64,000 bases of DNA from positions 1-64,000 of the forward strand of contig NZ_JAIWOY010000008.1 in the NCBI RefSeq assembly GCF_020216525.1. The letters are read 5' to 3'. The DNA comes from Nocardioides nematodiphilus (GTDB taxonomy: Bacteria; Actinomycetota; Actinomycetes; Propionibacteriales; Nocardioidaceae). Of this stretch, positions 36,537-45,936 are shown in pieces (within the stretch, counting starts at the first letter, position 1; each line of letters opens with the position of its first letter). The position numbers and the translations under genes were made by a program. A model generated the notes under the pieces. That model was not told the DNA's origin and did not search any database. It saw only the letters and a program-made list of their open reading frames with translations.

Positions 36537-37804
36537 GGGGTTTCCTCCAGCGGGGTGATCAGCACGGTGCCGAGCTTGTTGCGCCGCCCGGCCGTGGCTT
36601 CGGCGATGAACCGCAGGCCGTACGCGTCGACCTGCGATCCGGGGATGGGCACGACGCCCAGGTGCTTGGCGAGCAGGCCGCCGACCGAGTCGACGTCCTC
36701 CTCCTCGACCTCGAAGCCGAACAGGTCCTTGAGGTCGTCGACGAGGAACCGCGCCGGCACCCGCCAGGCGCCGTCCTCGAGCTGCACCGGCTCGCGCAGG
36801 TCCGTGTCGTACTCGTCGGTGATCTCGCCGACGATCTCCTCGAGGATGTCCTCGATCGTGACCAGGCCGGCGGTGCCGCCGTACTCGTCGACGACGACCG
36901 CGACGTGCTGGCGCAGCTGCTGCATCTCGGCGAGCAGATCGTCGACCGGCTTGGACTCCGGCACCCACATCACCGCGCGCATGAGCTCGTCGACGCGCTG
37001 GGTGAACTCCACCTCGGGCGCCTCGAAGTCCCGCCGCACCAGGTCCTTGAGGTAGACCATGCCGACGACGTTGTCGAGGCTCTCGTCGATCACCGGCATC
37101 CGGGAGAAGCCGCTGCGCAGGAAGAGCGAGAGCGCCTGCCGGATGTTCTTGTGCCGCTCGACGAAGAGCACCTCGCCGCGTGGCACCATCACCTCGCGGG
37201 CGACGGTGTCGCCGAGCTCGAGCACCGAGTGGATCATCGAGCGCTCGTCGTCCTCGATGACGTTGGAGGCCTCGGCCAGGTCGACCAGCTCACGCAGCTC
37301 GGTCTCGGTCGAGAACGGGCCCTCGCGGAAGCCCTTGCCGGGGGTGAGCGCGTTGCCGAGCAGGATCAGCAGCTGCGGGATCGGGCCCAGGACGCGGGTG
37401 ACCAGCACGATCGGAGCGGCCGCGACCAGCGCCACCCGCTCGTTGTGCTGGCGCCCGACGGTGCGCGGGGCGACCCCGATCGCGACGAAGGAGATCACCA
37501 GCATCACCGCGATGGCGGTGGCGTACGTGGCGAGGCCCGCGCTGTCGTACCAGTGCTCGATCAACAGCGCGACGATGACGATCGCGGAGATCTCGCAGAG
37601 CAGGCGCAGCAGCAGGATGGTGTTGACGTAGCGGGAGGGGTCGGCGAGCAGCATCACCAGCCGCTTGGCTCCCGGGCGTCGCTCCTCGGCGAGCTCCTCG
37701 GCGCGGGCGTGGGAGAACGGCCCGAGGGCCGCGTCGGCACAGGAGAACAGCCCGGCCAGGACCACCAGCAGGGTGGCCGCGACGACGAGCGTCGCATCGG
37801 TCAT
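36533..37804 (-). CDS. DUF21/CBS-domain membrane protein (CorC/HlyC family)
   Basis: The protein has 423 residues. Four hydrophobic segments of the CNNM/DUF21 type (about 1-140) are followed by two CBS domains (MVPRGEVLFVERHKNIRQAL, about 205-320) and a C-terminal CorC_HlyC transporter-associated domain (about 340-420). Members transport or sense Mg2+/Co2+; the direct role here is unknown. The ATG at 37804 follows ybeY by 14 bp. Order phoH-ybeY-CBS-CDA-like is a conserved actinobacterial operon. Confidence 0.9.
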   Translation of the reverse strand: MTDATLVVAATLLVVLAGLFSCADAALGPFSHARAEELAEERRPGAKRLVMLLADPSRYVNTILLLRLLCEISAIVIVALLIEHWYDSAGLATYATAIAVMLVISFVAIGVAPRTVGRQHNERVALVAAAPIVLVTRVLGPIPQLLILLGNALTPGKGFREGPFSTETELRELVDLAEASNVIEDDERSMIHSVLELGDTVAREVMVPRGEVLFVERHKNIRQALSLFLRSGFSRMPVIDESLDNVVGMVYLKDLVRRDFEAPEVEFTQRVDELMRAVMWVPESKPVDDLLAEMQQLRQHVAVVVDEYGGTAGLVTIEDILEEIVGEITDEYDTDLREPVQLEDGAWRVPARFLVDDLKDLFGFEVEEEDVDSVGGLLAKHLGVVPIPGSQVDAYGLRFIAEATAGRRNKLGTVLITPLEETP

Positions 37805-37818
37805 GGGGGCGTCCCGGG

Positions 37819-38313
37819 TCAGTGACCGGGGTTGCCGACGGCGAAGTCCGCCGACGGCGCGGTCGCCTGCGAGCCGAACGCCTTGAGCAGCTCGGCCTGG
37901 AGGGTGAACATCTCGCGGTGCTCCTCCGGCTCGGCGTGGTCGTAGCCCAGCAGGTGCAGGATGCCGTGGGTGGTCAGCAGCTCCAGCTCGGCGACCAGAC
38001 CGTGCCCGGTCTCCGCTCCCTGGCGCTCCGCGACGCTCGGGGCGAGCATCAGATCGCCGAGGACGCCCTCCTCGGGGTCCTCGTCGATCAGGCCGGGGCG
38101 CAGCTCGTCCATCGGGAAGGCGAGCACGTCGGTCGGGCCCTCCTTGTCCATCCACTGCTCGTTGAGCTGGGCGATGGTGTCCTCGTCGACGGCCTTGATG
38201 CAGAGCTCGGCCTGCGGGTGGACCCGCATCTGGTCCATCACGAAGCGCGCGACCTGGGCGAGGTGGTCGAGGTCGAGGTCGTACCCGGACTCGTTGAGGA
38301 CCTCGATGCTCAC
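37819..38313 (-). CDS. ybeY: Endoribonuclease YbeY (rRNA maturation)
   Basis: Zinc-dependent single-strand RNase of 164 residues used in 16S rRNA 3'-end maturation and ribosome quality control. The zinc motif THGILHLLGYDHAEPEEH carries the three histidines. The wording GPTDVLAFPMDE is the conserved N-terminal strand. The ATG overlaps the phoH stop as ATGA. A longer C-terminal tail (about 145-164) is typical of actinobacteria. Confidence 0.95.
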   Translation of the reverse strand: MSIEVLNESGYDLDLDHLAQVARFVMDQMRVHPQAELCIKAVDEDTIAQLNEQWMDKEGPTDVLAFPMDELRPGLIDEDPEEGVLGDLMLAPSVAERQGAETGHGLVAELELLTTHGILHLLGYDHAEPEEHREMFTLQAELLKAFGSQATAPSADFAVGNPGH

Positions 38314-39365
38314 CTGGTCTCCTCGTTCTTCTCGGCGTTGCGGGCGGCGATGCGCGCCTGGATGGCCGCATCGTAGTCGTCGTACGCGGCGACGATCCGC
38401 CCGACGAGCGCATGCCGTACGACGTCGTGGCTGGTCAGCTTGTTGAAGCTGATGTCGCGCACCTCGCCGAGGATCCCCTCGACCACGCTCAGGCCGGACT
38501 TCTGCGAGGTCGGCAGGTCGTTCTGCGACGCGTCGCCGGTGACGACGACCTTGGAGCCGAAGCCGAGCCGGGTGAGGAACATCTTCATCTGCTCGGGGGT
38601 GGTGTTCTGCGCCTCGTCGAGCACGATGAAGGCGTCGTTGAGCGTCCGGCCACGCATGTAGGCCAGCGGTGCGATCTCGATCGTGCCGGCGGTCATCAGC
38701 TTGGGGATGAGCTCGGGGTCGAGCATGTCGTGCAGTGCGTCGTAGAGCGGGCGCATGTACGGGTCGATCTTCTCGGTGAGCGTGCCCGGGAGGAACCCGA
38801 GCTTCTCGCCGGACTCGACTGCGGGGCGGGTCAGGATGATCCGGTTGACCTGCTTGCTCTGCAGGGCCTGGACCGCCTTGGCCATCGCCAGGTAGGTCTT
38901 GCCGGTGCCGGCGGGGCCGATGCCGAAGGTGATGGTGTGCTTGTCGATCGCATCGACGTAGCGCTTCTGGTTGAGCGTCTTGGGGCGGATCGAGCGACCG
39001 CGGTTGCTCAGGATGTTGAGCGAGAGGACGTCGGCGGGCTTGGCCGCCTCCTCGTCCTTGAGCATCGAGATGACGCGCTGCACGGTGTCGGCGGAGACGC
39101 CCTGACCCGTACGGATGATCTGCACGATCTCCTCCAGGATGCGCTCGATGAGCGCGACCTCGGCGGCGTCGCCGTGCAACGTGATGCGGTTGCCGCGCAC
39201 GTGCAGGTCGGTGTCGAAGTGACTCTCGATGATGCCGAGGTACTCATCGGCAGGGCCGAGCACGCTGACCAGGTCGACGCTGTTGGGCACCACGACGGTG
39301 TGCTTGGTGGTGGGACGACGCTGGCCCTGATCGTGGGGCTCCGGCTGGATCTGCTGGTCTGTCAT
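38310..39365 (-). CDS. phoH: PhoH-like ATPase
   Basis: Cytoplasmic P-loop protein of 351 residues. An N-terminal KH-like region (about 20-95) precedes Walker A GPAGTGKTYLAMAKAV (about 151-166), the segment RIILTRPAVESGEKLGFLPG, Walker B FIVLDEAQNTT and the sensor VVTGDASQNDLP. It is probably an RNA helicase or RNA-associated ATPase that acts with YbeY. It heads the phoH-ybeY-CBS-CDA-like operon. The ATG at 39365 begins MTDQQIQPEPHDQG. Confidence 0.94.
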   Translation of the reverse strand: MTDQQIQPEPHDQGQRRPTTKHTVVVPNSVDLVSVLGPADEYLGIIESHFDTDLHVRGNRITLHGDAAEVALIERILEEIVQIIRTGQGVSADTVQRVISMLKDEEAAKPADVLSLNILSNRGRSIRPKTLNQKRYVDAIDKHTITFGIGPAGTGKTYLAMAKAVQALQSKQVNRIILTRPAVESGEKLGFLPGTLTEKIDPYMRPLYDALHDMLDPELIPKLMTAGTIEIAPLAYMRGRTLNDAFIVLDEAQNTTPEQMKMFLTRLGFGSKVVVTGDASQNDLPTSQKSGLSVVEGILGEVRDISFNKLTSHDVVRHALVGRIVAAYDDYDAAIQARIAARNAEKNEETR

Positions 39366-39494
39366 GGACGCCCTGGACGGGCCCTCTCCTCGGTGGTCGA
39401 CGCTTCAGTGTGCGCCTTGATGCAACGACACGGCACACCTGCCATGTTCCCGCATCCCCGCCTTGCGAACCCAGTCCACGCCATACTCGTGACC

Positions 39495-40034
39495 ATGACC
39501 GTGCTGTCGCGCCGCTGTCGCGCCTCCATGGGGCTCGCTGCGGGCGCCCTCCTGCTCGCCGGTACGACCGCGTGCGGCTCCACCAACACCGCGAGCGATC
39601 CCGACCCGACGCCCGCGGCAGCCTCCTCACCGGACACGACCGCCTCCCCCGCCGCGTCCGACCCGGCCGCTCCGCCGACTCCCGGCGCGACGGCGAGCGA
39701 CACCGACCCCGGCGATGGCGCCGCGCCGGCCTCGATCACGATCGACTCACCCGAGAGCGGCAAGCAGGTCAGCTCCACCCTGAGCGTCTCAGGCACGGCC
39801 AACTCCCCCGAGGCCAACGTGCCCTGGCAGATCGACTCACCGACCGACGGCGTGCTGGTCTCGGGCTTCGCGACCGCGGACGGCTGGCTCGACAAGGCCT
39901 ACCCCTGGTCGACCTCGATCGACGTCGGCGCACTCCAGCCCGGCACGTACACCTTCACCGCGCGCGTCGACGACGACTCGAAGAAGGAAGGCACCCCGCC
40001 GCCGAGCGCGACGATCACCTTCATCAAGAAGTGA
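39495..40034 (+). CDS. Putative lipoprotein with a Gmad2-type Ig-like domain
   Basis: The protein has 179 residues. A signal peptide ends in TTAC (lipobox Cys about residue 29), followed by a long Ser/Pro/Asp/Ala-rich linker. The C-terminal 95 residues (ITIDSPESGKQVSSTLSVSG, then GWLDKAYPWSTSIDVGALQP and GTYTFTARVDDDSKKEG) match the Gmad2 fold found on spore-germination and other surface proteins. The ATG follows CATACT (39482-39487) by 7 nt, so a leaderless mRNA is likely. Its end overlaps the convergent exporter gene by 11 bp. Confidence 0.78.
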   Translation: MTVLSRRCRASMGLAAGALLLAGTTACGSTNTASDPDPTPAAASSPDTTASPAASDPAAPPTPGATASDTDPGDGAAPASITIDSPESGKQVSSTLSVSGTANSPEANVPWQIDSPTDGVLVSGFATADGWLDKAYPWSTSIDVGALQPGTYTFTARVDDDSKKEGTPPPSATITFIKK

Positions 40035-41430
40035 TCGCCGCGGCGGCCCGCTCGCTCGTCCGCCGGGCGTGGGCGGTCGTCGTCCACAGCGCAAGCAGGC
40101 CCAGGCACAGGCCGGCCGCGATCATCAGCCACCAGCCGACCCGGCTGGCGTCCGGCAGCCCCGTGCTGATCGGACCGACGAGGCGCGCCGACACCACGGC
40201 GCCGTAGACCGCCACCCCGAGCGAGGCGCCGACCTGACGGCTCATCGAGGCCACCGCGGCGGCGACGCCGGCCTGGGCGCGCGGCAGGCCCGACACGGCC
40301 GTGTTGGTGATCGGCGGGTTGAGCATCCCGAAGCCGGCCCCGAAGGCCAGGTAGGCGACCACCAGCAGCCCGTACGGCGTGTCCTTGGCGATGCCGAGCA
40401 GGACGATGCCCGAGACCGTGATCCCGAGCGCGGCGAGCAGCAGGGAAGGTCGCGCTCCGTGCTTGCCGACCAGCCGGCCGCTGATCGGCGAGAGCACCGC
40501 GGTCGCGCCCGCCATCGGGAGCGTCAGGAGGCCGGCGTCCAGCGGTGAGAGCCCGCGGACGTCCTGGAGGTAGAGGGTGTTGAGGAACAGGAAGCCGGCG
40601 AAGGCGGCGTACCCGACGACGGCGCTGAGCACGGCGCCGGTGAACGGCACGCTGGCGAACAGCCGCGGATCGAGCAACGGCTCCGCGCGGCGCCGCTCGT
40701 AGCGCGCGAGGACGACGCCTGCCGCGGCCGCGAGCAGGAAGCAGCCCAGGACGACAGCCGAGGTCCAGCCGCGGCCGTCGCCCTCGATGATCCCGAACGT
40801 CAGCGCCGTGAGCAGCACCATCACGCTGACCTGGCCGACCGGATCGAACCGCCGGGGGTGGGGCGCCCGGGACTCGGGCACGAAGAGCGCGGTGAGGACG
40901 AGGGCGATCACCACTACCGGGATGTTGAGCCAGAAGATCGCGCGCCAGCCGCTCGCGTCGACGAGCGCTCCGCCCACGACCGGGCCCAGGGCCATCGAGA
41001 GCCCGACGGTCGCACCCCAGATCCCGATCGCCTGGGCTCGTTCGCGGGCCTCGTGGAAGGTGTTGGTGAGGATCGACATCGCGACCGGATTCAGCATGGA
41101 TCCGCCCACCGCCTGGACGGCGCGGGCGGCGATCAACACCTCGATCGTCGGCGCCAGCGAGCACAACAGGGAGCCGACGCCGAAGAGGAGCAGGCCGGTC
41201 TGGAAGACGCGACGCCGGCCCCACCGGTCGCCGCTCGAGCCGGCCAGCATGAGCAGGCCGGCGAGCACCACGCTGTAGGCGTCGACGACCCACTGCAGCT
41301 GCGCGTAGCTGGCGTCGAGGTCACGCTGGATGCTGGGCAGCGCCAGGTTGAGACCGGTGACGTCGATGCCGACGATGAACAGGCTCAGGCAGCAGATCGC
41401 CAGCACCAGCCAACGGTTGGTGACCCTCAC
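40024..41430 (-). CDS. DHA2-family (EmrB/QacA) multidrug MFS exporter
   Basis: Integral membrane drug/H+ antiporter of 468 residues with about 14 predicted helices. Motif A appears as GSSGDRWGRRRVF (about 60-72), and the C-motif-like GPVVGGALVDASGWRAIFWLN lies near 140-160. The GTG start overlaps the stop of a MarR gene, so both are translated together and MarR probably controls its export. Substrates are unknown. It converges on the lipoprotein gene. Confidence 0.88.
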   Translation of the reverse strand: MRVTNRWLVLAICCLSLFIVGIDVTGLNLALPSIQRDLDASYAQLQWVVDAYSVVLAGLLMLAGSSGDRWGRRRVFQTGLLLFGVGSLLCSLAPTIEVLIAARAVQAVGGSMLNPVAMSILTNTFHEARERAQAIGIWGATVGLSMALGPVVGGALVDASGWRAIFWLNIPVVVIALVLTALFVPESRAPHPRRFDPVGQVSVMVLLTALTFGIIEGDGRGWTSAVVLGCFLLAAAAGVVLARYERRRAEPLLDPRLFASVPFTGAVLSAVVGYAAFAGFLFLNTLYLQDVRGLSPLDAGLLTLPMAGATAVLSPISGRLVGKHGARPSLLLAALGITVSGIVLLGIAKDTPYGLLVVAYLAFGAGFGMLNPPITNTAVSGLPRAQAGVAAAVASMSRQVGASLGVAVYGAVVSARLVGPISTGLPDASRVGWWLMIAAGLCLGLLALWTTTAHARRTSERAAAAITS

Positions 41431-41855
41431 GAGGCGGCCGCCTGACGGAGCTTGTCGAGCAGTCCGATGAGCTGCTGGCGCTCCGTAGCGCTCAACACCT
41501 CGAACATCGGCGGCGGGGTCGGCAGCTGCCGCACCTCCGCGACCCACGCCCGGCCCAGATCCGTCGCCTCGATCACCTTGCGGCGGCCGTCCTCGGGATC
41601 GGGCGAGCGGGTGACCCAGCCACGCTCGGACAGGTCCGTGACCAGTACCGATGCCGCCGGTGCGTCGATGTGCAGCTGCTCGGCCAGGTCGCGCTGGCTC
41701 CACGGCCGCACGACGATCCGGCGCATCGCCCGGTAGCGGCTGAAGGGCACGTCGAGGTGAGCGGCGAACGCCGCGGCCCAGTGGCTCTTGTGGTCCATGA
41801 CCAGGTCCGACATGGCGAGCCAGACCTCGACGGGCGTCACTTCAGTTGTTGCCAT
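41427..41855 (-). CDS. MarR-family regulator
   Basis: Winged-helix repressor of 142 residues. The recognition region is SQRDLAEQLHIDAPAASVLV (about 52-71), and the wing is RGWVTRSPDPEDGRRKVIEA (about 76-95). The ATG at 41855 sits 6 nt after a perfect TACAAT -10; an upstream in-frame ATG lies inside that promoter. Its operator-like palindrome overlaps the -10 and the start. It leads an operon with the DHA2 exporter, so binding of a ligand should release both genes. Confidence 0.88.
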   Translation of the reverse strand: MATTEVTPVEVWLAMSDLVMDHKSHWAAAFAAHLDVPFSRYRAMRRIVVRPWSQRDLAEQLHIDAPAASVLVTDLSERGWVTRSPDPEDGRRKVIEATDLGRAWVAEVRQLPTPPPMFEVLSATERQQLIGLLDKLRQAAAS

Positions 41856-41867
41856 ACAACTATTGTA
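41855..41867 (-). promoter_or_regulatory. MarR operator overlapping the -10 box and start codon
   Basis: The 13-bp perfect palindrome TACAATAGTTGTA (minus strand) contains the -10 TACAAT (complement of 41862-41867) and reaches the A of the ATG. TTGTTG and CAACAA flanks outside it extend the symmetry. A repressor dimer here would cover the -10 and the transcription start of a leaderless mRNA. Confidence 0.65.
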
Positions 41868-41891
41868 CAACAACAATCATTCGGCGGACGC

Positions 41892-42527
41892 TCAGGCACT
41901 GAGCCGTGCCGTTCCGAGGTGGATGCCGAAGAAGGCCAGCAGGCTGCCGGACGCCCAGCGCACGACCCGCTCGCAGCGGCGGCTGCGCCGGATGAGCAGA
42001 GCCAGATGGGCCGCCAGCACGACCCAGGCGGCATTCATGATCGTGGCGACGACGATCTGCACACCGCCGATCTCGACCAGCTGCAGTGCGGTCGATCCGG
42101 CATGCGGGTCGACGAACTGCGGGAGCAGCGCGCCGTACAGCAGGGCCAGCTTCGGGTTGAGCAGGCAAGTCGTCATGCCCATCAGGTAGAGCCGCCGGGG
42201 CGAGTGCCGCGGCAGATCGGCGCCGGGCGCGAACGGCAGGCGACCTCCGCGGACCATCCCCCAGGCGAGCCAGAGCAGGTAGGCGGCGCCGAGGAGCTTG
42301 ACCGTGATGAAGAGCTCGGGCACCGCCGCGAACAACAGCGAGAGGCCGGCCGCCGTCGCGACGAGGTAGACGACGAACCCGGTGACGACGCCCGCCAGCG
42401 AGAGCAGTCCCGCCATCCGGCCCTGCGTCAGCGAGCGGGTGACGAGGTACATCATGTTCGGTCCGGGCGTGATCACCATGCCGAACGCGATCGCCGCGAC
42501 ACCCAGGGCCGCCGTCAACGAGATCAT
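41892..42527 (-). CDS. LysE/RhtB-family amino-acid exporter
   Basis: Integral membrane protein of 211 residues with about six helices. The N-terminal signature GMVITPGPNMMYLVTRSLTQ (about 16-35) and the mid-protein LNPKLALLYGALLPQF are typical of the family, which exports amino acids or related small molecules. Substrate is unknown. It lies upstream of the MarR gene on the same strand with a 36-bp gap that contains the MarR promoter, so it is probably a separate unit. The ATG at 42527 gives MISLTAALGVAA. Confidence 0.88.
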   Translation of the reverse strand: MISLTAALGVAAIAFGMVITPGPNMMYLVTRSLTQGRMAGLLSLAGVVTGFVVYLVATAAGLSLLFAAVPELFITVKLLGAAYLLWLAWGMVRGGRLPFAPGADLPRHSPRRLYLMGMTTCLLNPKLALLYGALLPQFVDPHAGSTALQLVEIGGVQIVVATIMNAAWVVLAAHLALLIRRSRRCERVVRWASGSLLAFFGIHLGTARLSA

Positions 42528-42682
42528 GAGCCGATCGTCGCCGAACCGCTGCGGTCAGCCACCGAATTGACGCATGCCGGACATCCGACCTCGGTCCGTC
42601 GAGGAGTCCGTCGAGCCGACGCCACCGGCGGAGCGCGCCACGGGAGGTGCGGGCACGGCGCATGCCGGGACGAGCAGCCTCC
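42528..42682. other. Intergenic stretch without a recognised feature
   Basis: This 155-bp stretch lies between the LysE start and the rsmE stop. I see no convincing gene, hairpin with T run, or repeat in it. It should hold the LysE promoter. Confidence 0.5.
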
Positions 42683-43432
42683 TCAGGACCAGCGCGGCGT
42701 ACGGGAGAGCAGGGCGCTGACTGCGGCGACACCGGCGGTGGAGGTGCGGAGCACCTCGGCGCCGAGCCGCACGGTGATCGCGCCCGCCTGCTCGAAGGTG
42801 GCGATCTCGTCGGGGGCCAGACCGCCCTCGGGGCCGACGACGACGATGATCTCCTGGGTCGTCGCGGGCAGCGCGACGTCGCCGAGGCGCTGGGCGCCCT
42901 CCTCGTGCAGGACGACCGTGACGGATCCGGCGGCGCCGGCGACGAGCGCGGCCACCTCCGCCGTGGAGGCCATCGGGGATACCTCCGGGAAATGCGCGCG
43001 GCGGGCCTGCTTGGCCGCCTCGCGGGCGGTCGATCGCCACTTCGCCAGGGACTTCTCGGCGCGCTCGCCCTTCCAGATCGCCACCGAGCGGGACGCGGCC
43101 CACGGGACGATCCGGGCCGCGCCGATCTCGGTGAGCACCTCGACCGCCAGCTCGCCGCGCTCGCCCTTGGGCAGCGCCTGCACGACCGTGACGCGCGGCG
43201 CCGGCTCGGGGTCGTCCGTACGGACGGTGACGGTGACGGTGAAGACCCGCTTGCCGGTCCCGGCCACCTCGCCGGTCACTGCGGCGCCGGCGCCGTCGGT
43301 GAGGGTGACCGACTCCCCCACCCGCAGGCGGCGCACGGCCACCGCGTGGTGGGCCTCGTCGCCCTCGACCGTGACGGAGTCGCCCAGGGCGACGCCGTCC
43401 AGCGACGGGACGAGATGGACCGGAAGGCTCAT
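42683..43432 (-). CDS. rsmE: 16S rRNA (uracil-1498-N3)-methyltransferase
   Basis: SPOUT-family RNA methyltransferase of 249 residues. The N-terminal PUA-like domain contains VEGDEAHHAVAVRRLRVGE (about 23-41). The SPOUT knot holds VVVGPEGGLAPDEIATFEQA (about 195-214) and the C-terminal LRTSTAGVAAVSALL. The ATG at 43432 has AGGGAG 6 nt upstream. It follows dnaJ in the heat-shock cluster, as is common in actinobacteria. Confidence 0.94.
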   Translation of the reverse strand: MSLPVHLVPSLDGVALGDSVTVEGDEAHHAVAVRRLRVGESVTLTDGAGAAVTGEVAGTGKRVFTVTVTVRTDDPEPAPRVTVVQALPKGERGELAVEVLTEIGAARIVPWAASRSVAIWKGERAEKSLAKWRSTAREAAKQARRAHFPEVSPMASTAEVAALVAGAAGSVTVVLHEEGAQRLGDVALPATTQEIIVVVGPEGGLAPDEIATFEQAGAITVRLGAEVLRTSTAGVAAVSALLSRTPRWS

Positions 43433-43527
43433 CGACGCACTCCCTGCTTCGAACGAGGCCGCGCTCCGGGCGCCGACGAGGCGCGCAGCGCGCGGTGCCG
43501 GATGATCCGCCCGTTCCACTCGCTCAT
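43429..43527 (-). CDS. Possible 32-residue small basic protein upstream of rsmE
   Basis: A short frame between dnaJ and rsmE starts at an ATG with GAGGA about 7 nt upstream and ends in a TGA that overlaps the rsmE ATG (ATGA). It reads MSEWNGRIIRHRALRASSAP and then GARPRSKQGVRR. It is strongly basic (many Arg). I know no family for it. Part of it is built from the GGCGCGCAGCGCG repeat wording, which argues for caution. It could also be only a coupling leader for rsmE. Confidence 0.35.
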   Translation of the reverse strand: MSEWNGRIIRHRALRASSAPGARPRSKQGVRR

Positions 43528-43549
43528 GCGCTCGTCCTCACAGACCGGA

Positions 43550-44725
43550 TCACTTGAAGGCGTCGCGGAAGCGACCGAACACGCCCTTGGTGGAGGCCCG
43601 CATGTGGCCCTCCGGCTGCTCCTCGCCGCGCAGGGTGGCGATCTGGCGCAGCAGCTCCTCCTGGGCGGCGTCGAGCTTGGTCGGGGTCTCGACCTGGATG
43701 GTGACGACGAGGTTGCCACGACCGCCGCGCAGGCCCGGGACGCCGCGCTCGCGCAGCACCTGCTCGGCACCGGACTGGGTGCCGGGCTTGATCTCGAGCT
43801 CGAAGCTGCGAGCCGCGGGATCCGCGGTGTCCTCCTCCGGCAGGTCCGCCTCGAGCGTCGGCAGCGTCATCGTGGTCCCGAGCGCGGCCGCGGTCATCGG
43901 GATCGTGACCGTGCAGTGCAGGTCGTTGCCGTGCCGGGTGAAGGTCTCGTGCCGCGCGACCTCGATCTCGACGTAGAGGTCACCGGCGGGGCCGCCCCCG
44001 GGGCCGACCTCGCCCTGCTCGGTGAGCTGGACGCGGGTGCCGGTGTCGACGCCCGCCGGGATCTTCACGGTCAGGGTGCGGCGCGAGCGCACGCGGCCGT
44101 CGCCACCGCAGTCGCGGCACGGGTCGGCGATGATCGACCCGAAGCCGCGACAGGCGGCACACGGGCGCAGAGTGCGGATCTCGCCGAGGAACGAGCGCTG
44201 CACGTGCGCGACCTCGCCTGCGCCGCGGCATGTCTCACAGACCTTCGGCTGGGTGCCGGCGGCGGCGCCGGCGCCGTGGCAGGTGTCGCACAGGACCGCG
44301 GTGTCGACCTTGAGCTCGCGGGTGACGCCGAACGCCGCCTCGGCCAGGTCGATGTCGAGCCGGATCAGGGCGTCCTGGCCGCGACGCGTGCGCGGACGCG
44401 GGCCGCGACCGCTGGCCGTGCCGCTCTGGCCACCACCGCCGAAGAAGGCGTCCATGATGTCGGTGAAGGAGAAGCCCTGACCGGCCGCACCGAAGCCGCC
44501 GCCGAACGGGTCGCCGCCGCGGTCGAACGCCGCGCGCTTCTGCGGGTCGGAGAGGATCTCGTAGGCGTGCGAGACCTCCTTGAACCGGTCCTGGGCGGCG
44601 GGGTCCGGATTGACGTCCGGGTGGTACTGCCGGGCCAGCTTGCGGTAGGCCTTCTTGATGGTGGCGTCATCCGCATCGCGGTCGACGCCAAGGAGCTCGT
44701 AGGGGTCCAACTCTCCTGCTTTCAT
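43550..44725 (-). CDS. dnaJ: Molecular chaperone DnaJ
   Basis: Hsp40 co-chaperone of DnaK, 391 residues. The J domain (1-70) has the HPD motif in YHPDVNPDP (about residue 34). A Gly/Phe region follows. Four CxxCxGxG zinc repeats lie around 150-220 ([32 protein letters not shown]). Then come the client-binding beta domains and a dimerisation tail. It overlaps the hrcA stop by 4 bp (ATGA), so CIRCE ahead of hrcA controls both. It is the DnaJ2-type copy linked to hrcA. Confidence 0.96.
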   Translation of the reverse strand: MKAGELDPYELLGVDRDADDATIKKAYRKLARQYHPDVNPDPAAQDRFKEVSHAYEILSDPQKRAAFDRGGDPFGGGFGAAGQGFSFTDIMDAFFGGGGQSGTASGRGPRPRTRRGQDALIRLDIDLAEAAFGVTRELKVDTAVLCDTCHGAGAAAGTQPKVCETCRGAGEVAHVQRSFLGEIRTLRPCAACRGFGSIIADPCRDCGGDGRVRSRRTLTVKIPAGVDTGTRVQLTEQGEVGPGGGPAGDLYVEIEVARHETFTRHGNDLHCTVTIPMTAAALGTTMTLPTLEADLPEEDTADPAARSFELEIKPGTQSGAEQVLRERGVPGLRGGRGNLVVTIQVETPTKLDAAQEELLRQIATLRGEEQPEGHMRASTKGVFGRFRDAFK

Positions 44726-45744
44726 GCCTCGTCAAGGATGTTGCTGAGGTAGCGGGCGACGGCACGTACGGCGGCCATCGTCCCGGGGTAGTCCATGCGG
44801 GTCGGGCCCACGATGCCCAACGAGGCCAAGGCCTCGTCGCTCGGCCCGTAGCCCGTGGCGACGACGCTGGTCTGGGCGAGCTGCTCGTACGGGCCCTCGG
44901 CGCCGATCCGGACGGTGACCAGGCCGCCGGTGGTCGCCTCGCCCATCAGCTTGAGCAGCACGACGTGCTCCTCGAGCGCCTCCAGGAGCGGACGCACCGC
45001 GGTGTCGAAGCTGTCGCCGTAGCGGGCCAGGTTGCTGGCGCCGCCGACGGCGACGCGCTGGTCGGAGCGGTGGTCGCTCATCGCCTCGACCAGGGTGGTG
45101 ACGACGGCGCCGGTGATGGCGGAGGTGGTCTCGGGGGCGCGCTCGGCGACCTCGCGCAGCCGCGTGGTGGCCTGGGCGATCAGCTCGCCGGCGGCGGCGC
45201 CGTTGACGCTGGCCCGCAGGTTGGCGAGGGTGTCGTCGTCGATGGCGGCGGGCAGGTCGACGACCCGCTGCTCCACCCGGCCGGTGGAGAGGATGAGCAC
45301 GGCGAGCAGCCGCATCGGCGCGAGCGCGACGAGCTCGACGTGGCGCACCGTGCTGCGGCTGAGCGTGGGGTACTGCACGACCGCGACCTGGCGGGTCAGC
45401 TGGCTGAGCAGGCGCACGCTGCGGCCGACGACGTCGTCGAGATCGACCGCACCGGCCATGAAGCTGGTGATGGCGCGCTTCTCGGCGCTGCTCATCGCCT
45501 TGACCGTGGTGAGCCGGTCGACGAAGAGCCGGTAGCCCTTGTCGGTCGGCACGCGGCCGGCGCTGGTGTGGGGCTGGGTGATGTACCCCTCCTCCTCCAG
45601 CGCGGCCATGTCGTTGCGTACGGTCGCGGGGCTCACGCCCAGGCCGTGTCGCTCGACGAGCGACTTGGAGCCGACCGGCTCCTCGGTGGCGACGTAGTCC
45701 TCGACGATCGCGCGCAGGACGGCCAGCCGTCGCTCGTTCTGCAT
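44722..45744 (-). CDS. hrcA: Heat-inducible transcription repressor HrcA
   Basis: Repressor of class I heat-shock genes, 340 residues. The N-terminal winged helix is [20 protein letters not shown] (about 35-54), followed by the conserved [20 protein letters not shown]. The central GAF-like domain and the C-terminal [20 protein letters not shown] complete the family. I chose the ATG at 45744 because GAGGAGG lies just upstream. A CIRCE element stands 31-55 bp before it. Confidence 0.95.
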   Translation of the reverse strand: MQNERRLAVLRAIVEDYVATEEPVGSKSLVERHGLGVSPATVRNDMAALEEEGYITQPHTSAGRVPTDKGYRLFVDRLTTVKAMSSAEKRAITSFMAGAVDLDDVVGRSVRLLSQLTRQVAVVQYPTLSRSTVRHVELVALAPMRLLAVLILSTGRVEQRVVDLPAAIDDDTLANLRASVNGAAAGELIAQATTRLREVAERAPETTSAITGAVVTTLVEAMSDHRSDQRVAVGGASNLARYGDSFDTAVRPLLEALEEHVVLLKLMGEATTGGLVTVRIGAEGPYEQLAQTSVVATGYGPSDEALASLGIVGPTRMDYPGTMAAVRAVARYLSNILDEA

Positions 45745-45774
45745 CTCGCCTCCTCGTCGTCGATCCACCGACTC

Positions 45775-45799
45775 TGGCACTCAGATCCGGTGAGTGCCA
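45775..45799 (-). promoter_or_regulatory. CIRCE element (HrcA operator)
   Basis: TGGCACTC (45775-45782), nine bases, and GAGTGCCA (45792-45799) form the standard CIRCE inverted repeat, 31-55 bp upstream of hrcA. A TAGGAT -10 candidate lies directly upstream on the minus strand (complement of 45800-45805), so HrcA would bind at the transcription start of hrcA-dnaJ. Confidence 0.93.
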
Positions 45800-45936
45800 A
45801 TCCTACTAGTGATCCCTGAGCGTGCGCCTTCCGGTCGCGCCCGCGTCGCGTCGACGTCGCCGAGGTTTCACCCGCTCCCGGTTGGCTTGCCTGCGCCGCC
45901 TGACGACGCGCGGCCGACCCCACAGGAGGAGCACCC

